Assembly (NCBI GenBank): GCA_023397675.1
Contig: JAEWTV010000065.1
Span: 261,533 to 325,532, forward strand
Direction of reading: 5' to 3'
DNA length: 64,000 nt
Source: Bacillota bacterium
GTDB lineage: Bacteria > Bacillota > Clostridia > Acetivibrionales > JANLFN01
The notes below the pieces were generated by a model. It was not told the origin of the DNA. It saw only the letters and a program-made list of their open reading frames with translations, and searched no databases. Position 1 is the first letter of the stretch. Every line of letters starts with the position of its first letter. A program made the position numbers and the translations under genes. Below, piece by piece: positions 25,034 through 33,873 of the stretch.

Positions 25034-27301
25034 TTATTTAACAATGTTATTTATACTGAATTCTTTAATATCTCCATTTAAAGCATCCCCTATTGTAATA
25101 GGCTGATTTGCGCTAAAAATAGTACTAAAATTAAGCTTTTTCTCTTTTACTACAACTCCATCCAGATAAAACTTACAATTACCATTATCAAAAGTAATCT
25201 TTACATCATACCAACGGTTTGTTTTAATAATATCTCTATTAAGCCACAAACCATCTATTATTCTCCCATCCGGTGAAAAAACAGCAAAAAGGTTATCTTT
25301 ATTTATATCAAAAGTAAATGATATATCCTTTCCCCAAGTGTTAAACTTTTTAACAAAACTATATGTCAATTTGGGGTATTGTGGTATTCTAATTTTCATT
25401 GAAATAGATAAATTATTGGAGTAGTCTATTGCACTTTCACTTAATTTAATATAACTATTGTTGGTGAAACTGACATATCCGTTATTTTTATGTACATTCT
25501 TTATATCTATGATATTATCTAATTTTAACAATGATTTTGAATATTCTCCGGTTAAGTCAAACCCTATTTGATCTTTCTTTATTGGAAGTTTATATACACA
25601 AAATTCCTTGTCCTGCACAAGGTATTTTCTAATGCTAGTATCATGCTTTAATAAATCAGATGATGTAATAAGATACCCTTTATCACCTATCAAAGAATTG
25701 TTATCAGTGTTAATTTTTTTAATTGTCATTTTATTTGTATCCACATCCCAGAATTTCAACGAAAGCTCAAAATCAGTCGGGAAACTATCTTTTTCATCCA
25801 ATAACAATGTTATTTTGTTGTTTGAATTATAGCTATTTGGATCTTCTTCAATTAGTTTCGATACTTCTCTAGCGTGTATTGCCTGACTTTCAACTTTGAC
25901 AATATTTGGATAATAATTAATATCTCCCCATACATAGAATCCAAGTAGTCCACACGAGAGTAACAATATAAGGTGCTTTTTCTTAAATAACATGGAAATG
26001 ACTGATAAGGAAACAAAACCCAGTACATAAATAAAGTAAGAAACACCTGAAATAGAATAAACATATGCATCTGGTGCTATATGATATAGAACGAAGTAAC
26101 TAGATAATTTCCAAAAGGATGCTTTGATCAGAGCAAAATAAGCAAGTAGCAGAAGCAATATAGACGCCATATTAATAATAAGAATTTTAATTTTATTGAT
26201 TTTATTATTCTTAATTATATAGTCAGCAGCAATAAACGCACATATAATAAATAGAACTGAAACAAAGGTTATATACCTCCCAAGGACATATGCAGGTTCA
26301 GGATAATTATAGGACTGTCTCCATGAATGTCTGACAGCGGCAAACCCGAATGATCCGGCAATAGCTAGCATCGATAGTAAAACCAGATTAACAGTATCAT
26401 TAAAAGGCTTTTTCAGGCCAGTAAATATTTTTGTCAAAACCAAACCCAATACCGGGCCCGCTGTTAGTAAGGCATAAGAAAGATACAAGCAGCACCACAT
26501 CATAAAACTACCCAGTGTAAAATAATCCTTTGTGCCTGTACCACTTATCCCAAACCCTATAATATCAAATATATTTTTATGATTAATTAATCCAATTAAT
26601 AGCCATGGGCTATATATTAACAAGTATGAAAACAGTGTTAGTAGCAAATGAAATATTTTTTGTTTTTTTGAAGCATATATACTATTACCATCGCGCTTAT
26701 TAAAAAACTTCAAAATTAAAATTAAGAAGAAAAATGGAACTGCTACTATTGTAATATGTCGGGTTAAATGCACTGCACCAATTAAAATTCCTGTTGCAAT
26801 TGACCATAAGCTAATATGCTTTTTGGGGGTCTTGATAATAAAGTATACGGTAAATAAAAGCAGGGTGAAATACAAATTTTCACTCATTATCTCTGTGGAA
26901 GATATAATTTGAAAAGGGATAATGGCTACGATTATACAACAGAGAACACTTTTTTTGACATCAATAAACATTCTTGAAATCAACCATGTAGGAAATATTA
27001 TAGCAGATGCAAGTAATATATTTATAATGTTCATTATGAAAAAATAGTCATTATTAAAGATAAAAGATATCGATAGCACCAAAGGGTATAACAAAGGGTA
27101 TGCAACCGAATCATATGTTCTTAAGTGAAAGATAGAATTTGAAAAATCCTTGTAAAGTAACTCATCAGAAAAAATGGTTGGTCCTTGATCCTTTAAAAAT
27201 ATTAATTTAAAAATAACCAATAAAATGAATAATATAACAGGAAAGTACTTTACATGTCTGTTCAGCCTTTCATTATTCATTGTAACCGATACTTTTAGCA
27301 T
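25034..27301 (-). CDS. Polytopic GT-C-like glycosyltransferase with C-terminal LamG-type lectin domain
   Basis: 755 residues. About eleven membrane helices in the first 450, with an acidic pair in the first outer loop (PTIFSDELLYKDF) as in GT39/GT83 enzymes. After an outer segment, residues ~590-755 form a laminin-G/concanavalin-like sandwich: VSFTNNSYIKLSESAIDYS, LSISMKIRIPQ, NRWYDVKITFDNGNCKFYLDG and ITIGDALNGDIKEFSI. GGGGATGG lies before the ATG at 27301. Together with the next GT2 gene it should form an outer-face sugar-transfer unit; the lectin tail may hold the growing or finished glycan. Substrate unknown. Confidence 0.82.
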   Translation of the reverse strand: MLKVSVTMNNERLNRHVKYFPVILFILLVIFKLIFLKDQGPTIFSDELLYKDFSNSIFHLRTYDSVAYPLLYPLVLSISFIFNNDYFFIMNIINILLASAIIFPTWLISRMFIDVKKSVLCCIIVAIIPFQIISSTEIMSENLYFTLLLFTVYFIIKTPKKHISLWSIATGILIGAVHLTRHITIVAVPFFFLILILKFFNKRDGNSIYASKKQKIFHLLLTLFSYLLIYSPWLLIGLINHKNIFDIIGFGISGTGTKDYFTLGSFMMWCCLYLSYALLTAGPVLGLVLTKIFTGLKKPFNDTVNLVLLSMLAIAGSFGFAAVRHSWRQSYNYPEPAYVLGRYITFVSVLFIICAFIAADYIIKNNKINKIKILIINMASILLLLLAYFALIKASFWKLSSYFVLYHIAPDAYVYSISGVSYFIYVLGFVSLSVISMLFKKKHLILLLSCGLLGFYVWGDINYYPNIVKVESQAIHAREVSKLIEEDPNSYNSNNKITLLLDEKDSFPTDFELSLKFWDVDTNKMTIKKINTDNNSLIGDKGYLITSSDLLKHDTSIRKYLVQDKEFCVYKLPIKKDQIGFDLTGEYSKSLLKLDNIIDIKNVHKNNGYVSFTNNSYIKLSESAIDYSNNLSISMKIRIPQYPKLTYSFVKKFNTWGKDISFTFDINKDNLFAVFSPDGRIIDGLWLNRDIIKTNRWYDVKITFDNGNCKFYLDGVVVKEKKLNFSTIFSANQPITIGDALNGDIKEFSINNIVK

Positions 27302-27418
27302 TTATCCATCCCCATAATTTAGGTACATTATTTTATAAAATTCTTTATGTAAGTAATCACCAATTTAAACTATACAAATCTAAATATTTGTCATTACAAA
27401 TTTTTCTATAAAATATAA

Positions 27419-28351
27419 TTATACTTTTGCATAAGCTCCAAAAAACGTTTCAGGTTTCAAAATATCATTCTTAATATAATAATAATCAAGCTGAATTATA
27501 TAATCAAAAATTGATTTATCCAATTGAAGCTCTAGATTATAATTAGGTCCAAATTTAGTATCAAAAAAGCGTCTGGCAAATGCAAGTGAAGGTACGAAAT
27601 GAACCTCTTTCAAGTTCTTCCTTAAGGCAGGAAGGATGGCTTCTGAATTAATACATTCAAAAGAATTCCTGGAATAGTCTATATTCTCATATCGTTCAAC
27701 AAATGTCGGTTCAGAATACCCGGTATAATCCATCTTAAATTTGGGAGGTAATGAAAACCAAATTGAATTAACCATATTATAAGTTTCCTCCCACATACGG
27801 TAACCATTTCTTGTAGGTATATCTACTGTAACAAATATACCATCATCTTTTAATGACTTCTTAATTTCTTTTGCAATATAACCTAATTCAATAAAATGGT
27901 GTAAGGCCGCGTATGCAACAATAACATCGTATTTTTCGTGGGGTAACTTAATTTTATTAATATCTGCTTGCATTGCTTCAAATTTGACATTTCTTTTACT
28001 GGCTTCTTCTTGCGCCTGTTTTAATATACCTTCATTTATATCGAGACAAGTTAACTCCATTTCACAACCTTGCTGGCGTAACAACGGTAATATACCATCA
28101 AGTTCATTACCACAAGCACCTGAGCCTAACCCTAAAACTGATACTTTTGTTTTCGTCTTAACATGTCTAGCTACATATTCATATAGATTGCGCACGCCTG
28201 TTATTTCCTGTATGTTATCTGCAAAATGCTCTTCTACCTTGTTCCATACAGGAGGGACTTCCTGACACATACGCCCCTTAAAAACCTTTTTGTAATGTGC
28301 AATTTCTTCCTTTACTCTTTTCTCATAGTCGTCATATTGTTTATTAAACAT
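27419..28351 (-). CDS. Class I SAM-dependent methyltransferase
   Basis: 310 residues. Motif I VSVLGLGSGACGNELDGIL, acidic LTCLDINEGILKQA, motif II EKYDVIVAYAALHHFIELGY and FVTVDIPTRNGYRMWEE. The C-terminal third (SFECINSEAILPALRKN and later) is longer than in simple methyltransferases. ATG with GAGGAG upstream. It lies between a TuaH-like glycosyltransferase and the LamG-tailed GT-C gene. Probably modifies a sugar in the glycan; no direct evidence for the target. Confidence 0.85.
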   Translation of the reverse strand: MFNKQYDDYEKRVKEEIAHYKKVFKGRMCQEVPPVWNKVEEHFADNIQEITGVRNLYEYVARHVKTKTKVSVLGLGSGACGNELDGILPLLRQQGCEMELTCLDINEGILKQAQEEASKRNVKFEAMQADINKIKLPHEKYDVIVAYAALHHFIELGYIAKEIKKSLKDDGIFVTVDIPTRNGYRMWEETYNMVNSIWFSLPPKFKMDYTGYSEPTFVERYENIDYSRNSFECINSEAILPALRKNLKEVHFVPSLAFARRFFDTKFGPNYNLELQLDKSIFDYIIQLDYYYIKNDILKPETFFGAYAKV

Positions 28352-28372
28352 AAGGTACTCCTCGTCTTTATA

Positions 28373-29455
28373 TTATAAATTATTATAAATATATTCAGCT
28401 CTTGAACTCCAACTGTTTTCCTGCATGAAATGATCAATATTCTCTTTGGGGGTTAAAATAAAATTACCGCCTTTTACTGCAGTAATCTGCTTAGATAAGT
28501 CTTCCAGGTCGTTATACAAATACACAAAATCCTTAAACTTCACAGTTTCATCATACTTCAATACAAATGTCGGCTTCATGAATGCAATATATTCGTATAC
28601 TTTTACCGGATCAACTGCTAAAACCAAATCATTCCTCACAAATGGCATTATAAATGCATCTGCTTTGATGGCATACTGTGCAATTTCGTCATGTTCCACT
28701 GTTCCCATGTATCTTATCCTCTCATGTTTGGGAGTGGTTGTAAATACAGGGCCTATTAAGGAAAACATAATATCTTCATGAATACAAAGTAATTTTAAAA
28801 TCAAATCAAAATCAAACCATTTAGAGATGGTTCCAATATAATATATATTGAATAGCCCTTTTTCTTCTTCTAAATTTAACTTTATATTTCCGCTAACAAT
28901 TAACGATTTAGGTTCTATACCGTTATTTACAAGACAAATCTTTCTTTTGTAGCCTCTTCCCCTAATTACATCCTGAAGCTTTAAAGATGAAACTAAAACA
29001 ATATCAGCATATTTTAAAAGCTCCTGTTCCAACAGATAGACACTGTTTTTGTCCTTTTCACTGCTTGTCAGCTCTATAATATCATCCATGCAATCATAAA
29101 TAATTTTGCCGCCACTTATTTTTGTAATGTCAAAAAACTGCAGCAGCCTCGGGCAGGTAATATAGTAATAATCATAATATTTACTTTTATATAACCTTTT
29201 CATAAGGCTCCTATTGAGTCTTTTTTCTATCCATTTAACTTCTTTACTAATTTGCGAATATGGGAGCTTAACGAAACTCTTCATCGAATTAAAATTACAT
29301 TTTACTTCGTTATTAACTAATCCTTTTTTACGAAAGCTCTTAACATAAAATAAATCAAGTTCAAAATACTCAGATAGTTTTTCTGCAATAAAATGTGGTC
29401 TCTGTTTTATCCAGTTCCAATTTACCTGCATAAGATATGCCATTTTCTTCGACAT
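28373..29455 (-). CDS. Glycosyltransferase, GT-B fold (TuaH-like)
   Basis: 360 residues. The N-terminal block MQVNWNWIKQRPHFIAEKLS and the middle IIYDCMDDIIEL and IVLVSSLKLQDVI match the TuaH-like group of GT-B transferases; the C-terminal nucleotide-binding half has VKVYEYIAFMKPTFVLKYDE. TuaH acts in teichuronic-acid synthesis in Bacillus. ATG with AAGGAT upstream. A related domain forms the C-terminal part of the 950-aa fusion protein encoded one gene upstream, suggesting duplication within the locus. Confidence 0.82.
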   Translation of the reverse strand: MSKKMAYLMQVNWNWIKQRPHFIAEKLSEYFELDLFYVKSFRKKGLVNNEVKCNFNSMKSFVKLPYSQISKEVKWIEKRLNRSLMKRLYKSKYYDYYYITCPRLLQFFDITKISGGKIIYDCMDDIIELTSSEKDKNSVYLLEQELLKYADIVLVSSLKLQDVIRGRGYKRKICLVNNGIEPKSLIVSGNIKLNLEEEKGLFNIYYIGTISKWFDFDLILKLLCIHEDIMFSLIGPVFTTTPKHERIRYMGTVEHDEIAQYAIKADAFIMPFVRNDLVLAVDPVKVYEYIAFMKPTFVLKYDETVKFKDFVYLYNDLEDLSKQITAVKGGNFILTPKENIDHFMQENSWSSRAEYIYNNL

Positions 29456-29478
29456 TTAAGCACCTAATCCTTACATAA

Positions 29479-30456
29479 TTATTCCTTAATATTCCTTAGC
29501 GGTAAGTTCTCATTATATGATCTTATTTGCGGCCCAATTAGTTTGAAATCTCTTCTCCTGCAATAAATTGTATGAGGTAGATGCACTATGTTCCACATTA
29601 TGCCTTTTACTACCAACCACTTTAGGTTATAATCAGCCTTATCTGTAGGGGATTGAGTTGTTTTTTTATCTTTGTGACGATTTTTTAATCCCGATAAAAG
29701 AGCTTTAATATTTTCTTTTAATGCATAAGGTATATACTTTAAATCAAAATTTTTAATTATAAACCTGAATTGATTTCTCATCATGTAATACCTGTTAAAC
29801 CAGGTTGGAGTGCTTCCCATTTCCTTATGCCAAGTATACGCATCAGGTACATAAATTAAATCGTACCCTGCCCGTATAATCCTTGCACAAAGATCAGTTT
29901 CCTCAAAATAAGCAAAATATGTTTTATCCAGAAAACCCATCTTATCTATTATTTCCCTCTTCAGTATCATTGAGCAGCCTGACAGATAATCTACAGGTGT
30001 TATAGGGCTATCATCATTTATCCAGATAGCTTTCCCAGTCCGGCTGTGAATTTTCGGCAAGGTAAATATGCACTTATCTCTATTTGTAAGAGATAGTATT
30101 TTTCCGCATACCCCTGCAACATTTTGTGGCCCTATTGCATTAACATATTTCTGAATGGTCTCTGAATGTAACTCGGTATCATTGTTAAGTAAATATATAT
30201 ATTCGCCATTGCAGAATTTTAAGCCTATGCTATTTCCAATTGCAAAACCATAATTTTTATTATTTTCTATTATTTTAACCTCAGGAAAGTTCTCTTTAAC
30301 AAATTCAATTGATCCATCTTTGGATGCATTGTCAACAAAAATCACTTCAATATTCTCGTAGGATTGTTTGTATACGCTTGACAGACAATCTTTTAAAAAG
30401 TGCTTCCCATTCCAATTTACAATTATTATAGAAACAAGGCCTTTGTAATAAACCAT
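29479..30456 (-). CDS. Family 2 glycosyltransferase (rhamnosyltransferase-like)
   Basis: 325 residues. VSIIIVNWNGKHFLKDCL, VIFVDNASKDGS, metal-binding NND in YIYLLNNDTELHSE, and FAYFEETDLCARIIRAGYD. This is the WsbD/RfbF-like GT2 class often using dTDP-rhamnose, made here by the rml genes. ATG with AAAGGA upstream. A basic C-terminal region may contact the membrane. It resembles the GT2 at 14098-15063, so the two may be paralogues with different acceptor bonds. Confidence 0.88.
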   Translation of the reverse strand: MVYYKGLVSIIIVNWNGKHFLKDCLSSVYKQSYENIEVIFVDNASKDGSIEFVKENFPEVKIIENNKNYGFAIGNSIGLKFCNGEYIYLLNNDTELHSETIQKYVNAIGPQNVAGVCGKILSLTNRDKCIFTLPKIHSRTGKAIWINDDSPITPVDYLSGCSMILKREIIDKMGFLDKTYFAYFEETDLCARIIRAGYDLIYVPDAYTWHKEMGSTPTWFNRYYMMRNQFRFIIKNFDLKYIPYALKENIKALLSGLKNRHKDKKTTQSPTDKADYNLKWLVVKGIMWNIVHLPHTIYCRRRDFKLIGPQIRSYNENLPLRNIKE

Positions 30457-30494
30457 TATATATCCTTTCAGTTAAGAAATTATTTACGTAAAGC

Positions 30495-33347
30495 CTATAT
30501 AACATCAAATTCTTTTCTAATTTGTTTAAAACGTGCATGCCATGAATTATTTCGGGCAAGTTGAATTCTTTTGTTAGCCAATTCTATATCATTCTCACTT
30601 AATGCCACTTCCAGTTTATTAAGAAAATCCTCCTTATCATCGGCCAGGTAACAATACTCACTATATTGTTCAAGCTCAGGGAGCCTGACTGAAACCATAG
30701 GCTTGCCACAGCTAATATACTCATAGAATTTTACAGGGTTTGTTGCTAAAGTTAATGGTATTATTTTAAATGGAATTGTACACACATCGAAATAATAGAG
30801 ATACCCTGGTAAATCTTTGTACTGTTTTTCACCTAAAAAATATACATTTGAAAGATCTTTTACTCTTGAAGTATCACAACCATTGATAGCTCCAATCAGA
30901 ACAAAATTCCAATCTGGTTTTTGTCTGGCGCAATACTCGAATAACTTGATATCAAACCATTCTGCAATTGCACCATAGTACCCAATAATAGGTTTACCCT
31001 TTAAATAATCGAGTTCACCATTCGGACATGGGTTGTTAAAATGCGAGAAATCTGTGCCATTTCTGACTAAAATAACATTTTTATTTTCTTTCTTTGCTTT
31101 ATCTTCCAAAAGCTTGGAAGTAACTATTATTAAGTCTGAATTTTTCAACAAATATTCTTCATCATTAAGCGCATCTTTTGAGTTCCCATCAAATCCACTA
31201 TGATCGTCCATACAGTCAAAAATAACTTTTCCCGCCAAGCTACTTGACAATTTAAAAACTAAACGAGACCATCCTGGATGCTGTACTACATATGTAAGCT
31301 CATTTAATTTAATATTCTTTACAAAAGAGCAAAAACCATTATATAAATTATTTAAATTACCGCAATCCAACCTATCCCTGTATATACTAAACTTACTACT
31401 ACCAAACAAATGCAGCTCAAATATTCCTTCCTGCAGATTAAATATTGATATATCAAGTTCCGCTTGTTTCTCATTACTATAAACATAGCCCCGACTTTTA
31501 ATATCCAATGAAAGATAAATAACCGTATAACCATTTTTAGCAAACTCCGAAATAATGTGTTGAGGACGCTGCCATCTGAAATTCCACGGTATCACTGGAA
31601 ATACAATTATTACTTTCCCATTATTTTTAGAAATAGAATTTTGAACACCTTCAAAATCAGTTTTTTTCAATTTATATTTATATTTTTCAATGATAAAACG
31701 GGGAACTATTTTTTTTAAAAATTTTTTCACAACTGATTTAATTAGACCTAGAATTCCATCTTTTCTATACTTATTTTTTGCTCTATCCTTATAAATAAGA
31801 ATTTTCTCTATTATCCTGAATAAAAATGACTTGTCAAGTATTTCAAGCCTGAGCTTCATACCATATGCCCAGTCGGATATATTTATTAATTCTGAATTAA
31901 GTACTCTCTCACGTTCAGACAAATCTTTGATTTTTTCTATCTGTATAGCGATTTCCTGGTCTTTTATGAGACTTGCATTGTTTTGCTCATTTATAAATTC
32001 ATTCAATATATTAAATTGTTTTTTATAAAAATTCAATTCTGCGTAGGAACTTAATGAAACATTTGCTTGTATCGTTGAGTGCTGCCTGTATTCCAGCAAA
32101 GGTTCGGAAACCCCTTTTGCCCCCCATCCTTTTTTTATCATATTTAAGAACAGGTTATAGTCTTCGGGAACTTCATCCTTTTGTCTATAACCTCCAACGT
32201 CATAAAAAGCACTCCTTTTATATAAGGATGAACCATGAATAAAATTTCCTTTATCTAATTCATTTCTGTTAAACTCGGGAAAATTGATAATATAATAATA
32301 GTCATTAACTATTGGACCTTTTCTGTTGTCCGGGAATTCACTATAAACCAACTTTGCCCTTTGACCAAATAAAGCAAAATCAGTGTATGCAACCGCAATA
32401 CTATTATTAGAATCCAATATTTCAGCTGTCTTTTCAATGTAATCACTTCTGAATCTATTATCTGCCCCTAAAAAACATATGTAATCACTTTTTGTTAACG
32501 AAACTGCTTTATTGAAATGGTCAACAATACCTAAGTTATGATCGTTCCTGTTGAACTTAATTATACTAGGATATTTTTTAGCATATTCTAAGCCGATATC
32601 CATTGTGTTGTCCTGTGAAAAGTCGTCACTAATCAGAATTTCATCTACAGGTCTTGTCTGCCTTAAAACCGATTCAATCGCCTCAACTAAAAAAGAACCG
32701 TAATTATAGGATGCAATTATTACACTAATAGTACCTTTTTTAAAGCTAGTATCATTTATAACTGTAATCCTATTGAGCTTATACCTATCAGAATCATTTC
32801 CCTGATTACAGGACACCGCACCCCTGAATATTTTTTTTGCCTCGTCAACTACTGTATTATTAAAATCACCATATGGGTATGCAAACCACTTAAATGAGTT
32901 GTTGCCTAATGCAAGTAATTCATCAGGTACCAACAATTCTTCAATTATCTTATTTTTATCTACCATATAGCTTAGATTAATATGTGATTTTGTGTGCCAC
33001 TGAATGCGCCCACCATGAGTAGCTAATTTGTTTAAATCATCATAAGAAGCAAAATCTGCATTAGGCTCTGTAGTATCAAATTCATTACCCTTTCCTATAT
33101 AATCACTAGTAATAAAAACTTCAAATGGATAATTAAACTTCTCCAAAATGGGTAACGCATATTCAACTATGTTTTTATAACCACCATCAAAAGTAATTAC
33201 TACGTGCTCAGGATTAGTAGGATCATAGTCATCAAGGTATACAATCTTCTTACACTTTAACTCACACATTTGCCTATAAAAATTGTCTGCATCAACCCAC
33301 CACTCGGTCAAAGACTCAAGAAAAACCTTATGATACATTAATATCAT
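30495..33347 (-). CDS. Three-domain fusion: NodB-like deacetylase, GT2, and TuaH-like GT-B
   Basis: 950 residues. Residues 1-200 are NodB-like: MYHKVF, ITFDGGYKN (D54; the usual second Asp is Gly55), HTKSH (His118, His122) and FAYPYGDFN. Residues ~206-430 are a GT2: TISVIIASYNYGSFLVEAI, ISDDFSQDNT, FLGADNRFRSDY and PEDYNLFLNMIKKG. A coiled linker (~445-500) follows. Residues ~575-950 are GT-B like the TuaH-like neighbour: QRPQHIISEFA, IFDCMDDHSGF and VKFYEYISCGKPMVSV. It overlaps the preceding methyltransferase by four bases. One protein may add two sugars and edit an N-acetyl group, but loss of a metal ligand makes deacetylase activity doubtful. Confidence 0.88.
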   Translation of the reverse strand: MILMYHKVFLESLTEWWVDADNFYRQMCELKCKKIVYLDDYDPTNPEHVVITFDGGYKNIVEYALPILEKFNYPFEVFITSDYIGKGNEFDTTEPNADFASYDDLNKLATHGGRIQWHTKSHINLSYMVDKNKIIEELLVPDELLALGNNSFKWFAYPYGDFNNTVVDEAKKIFRGAVSCNQGNDSDRYKLNRITVINDTSFKKGTISVIIASYNYGSFLVEAIESVLRQTRPVDEILISDDFSQDNTMDIGLEYAKKYPSIIKFNRNDHNLGIVDHFNKAVSLTKSDYICFLGADNRFRSDYIEKTAEILDSNNSIAVAYTDFALFGQRAKLVYSEFPDNRKGPIVNDYYYIINFPEFNRNELDKGNFIHGSSLYKRSAFYDVGGYRQKDEVPEDYNLFLNMIKKGWGAKGVSEPLLEYRQHSTIQANVSLSSYAELNFYKKQFNILNEFINEQNNASLIKDQEIAIQIEKIKDLSERERVLNSELINISDWAYGMKLRLEILDKSFLFRIIEKILIYKDRAKNKYRKDGILGLIKSVVKKFLKKIVPRFIIEKYKYKLKKTDFEGVQNSISKNNGKVIIVFPVIPWNFRWQRPQHIISEFAKNGYTVIYLSLDIKSRGYVYSNEKQAELDISIFNLQEGIFELHLFGSSKFSIYRDRLDCGNLNNLYNGFCSFVKNIKLNELTYVVQHPGWSRLVFKLSSSLAGKVIFDCMDDHSGFDGNSKDALNDEEYLLKNSDLIIVTSKLLEDKAKKENKNVILVRNGTDFSHFNNPCPNGELDYLKGKPIIGYYGAIAEWFDIKLFEYCARQKPDWNFVLIGAINGCDTSRVKDLSNVYFLGEKQYKDLPGYLYYFDVCTIPFKIIPLTLATNPVKFYEYISCGKPMVSVRLPELEQYSEYCYLADDKEDFLNKLEVALSENDIELANKRIQLARNNSWHARFKQIRKEFDVI

Positions 33348-33871
33348 TTCACATATACCTCCAAACGGTGGGTGAAATCACGATACTTATAAAAATATTC
33401 TTTTAGCATCAAATACGGGAAGCGAAGTTTATACCAATCTTCTATATGTACACTTACAAGTACGCCACTTTTATCCAATAATTTATCGAGAACAGTATAA
33501 ATTAAATTGTAAGAATTACCTATATATTGCGGATAGAGAACACCAGTTATAATTATTAAATCGTACTTATCTGTTAATTTGTTTTGAAGCTCAAAAATTG
33601 ATGAGTGTAAAAAATTTATCCTTTGAGACTGATAGAGTCGTGCTTTGTTAATAGCTTCAAGTGAAATATCGACACCCAAAATATTTTTACCTGGTAAATC
33701 CCTTGTTATAAATCCTTGCCCACAGCCGATATCCAATACATTTCTGTAGTCTTTCACAGGTATTTCGCTTAAAAGAATATTTTTTCTATTTAAATCATCA
33801 CTATTATTTTCATATTTCCACGGGTCGTCCTGTTTATACCAATTTTCTAATTCATTAATTGGTTGTAACAT
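33344..33871 (-). CDS. Class I SAM-dependent methyltransferase (NodS-like)
   Basis: 175 residues. PWKYENNSDDLNRKNILL at the N-terminus and motif I NVLDIGCGQGFITRDLPG, then ILGVDISLEAINKA and YDLIIITGVLYPQ. The N-terminal W-x-x-D-P-W pattern and the size fit the NodS-like methyltransferase group. ATG with AGAAGG upstream. Four-base overlap with the downstream fusion gene and three bases from the wzt-like gene upstream. It might cap or decorate the chain end before export; Wzt-dependent systems are known to recognise methylated or phosphorylated termini, but this is inference here. Confidence 0.83.
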   Translation of the reverse strand: MLQPINELENWYKQDDPWKYENNSDDLNRKNILLSEIPVKDYRNVLDIGCGQGFITRDLPGKNILGVDISLEAINKARLYQSQRINFLHSSIFELQNKLTDKYDLIIITGVLYPQYIGNSYNLIYTVLDKLLDKSGVLVSVHIEDWYKLRFPYLMLKEYFYKYRDFTHRLEVYVK

Positions 33872-33873
33872 TG

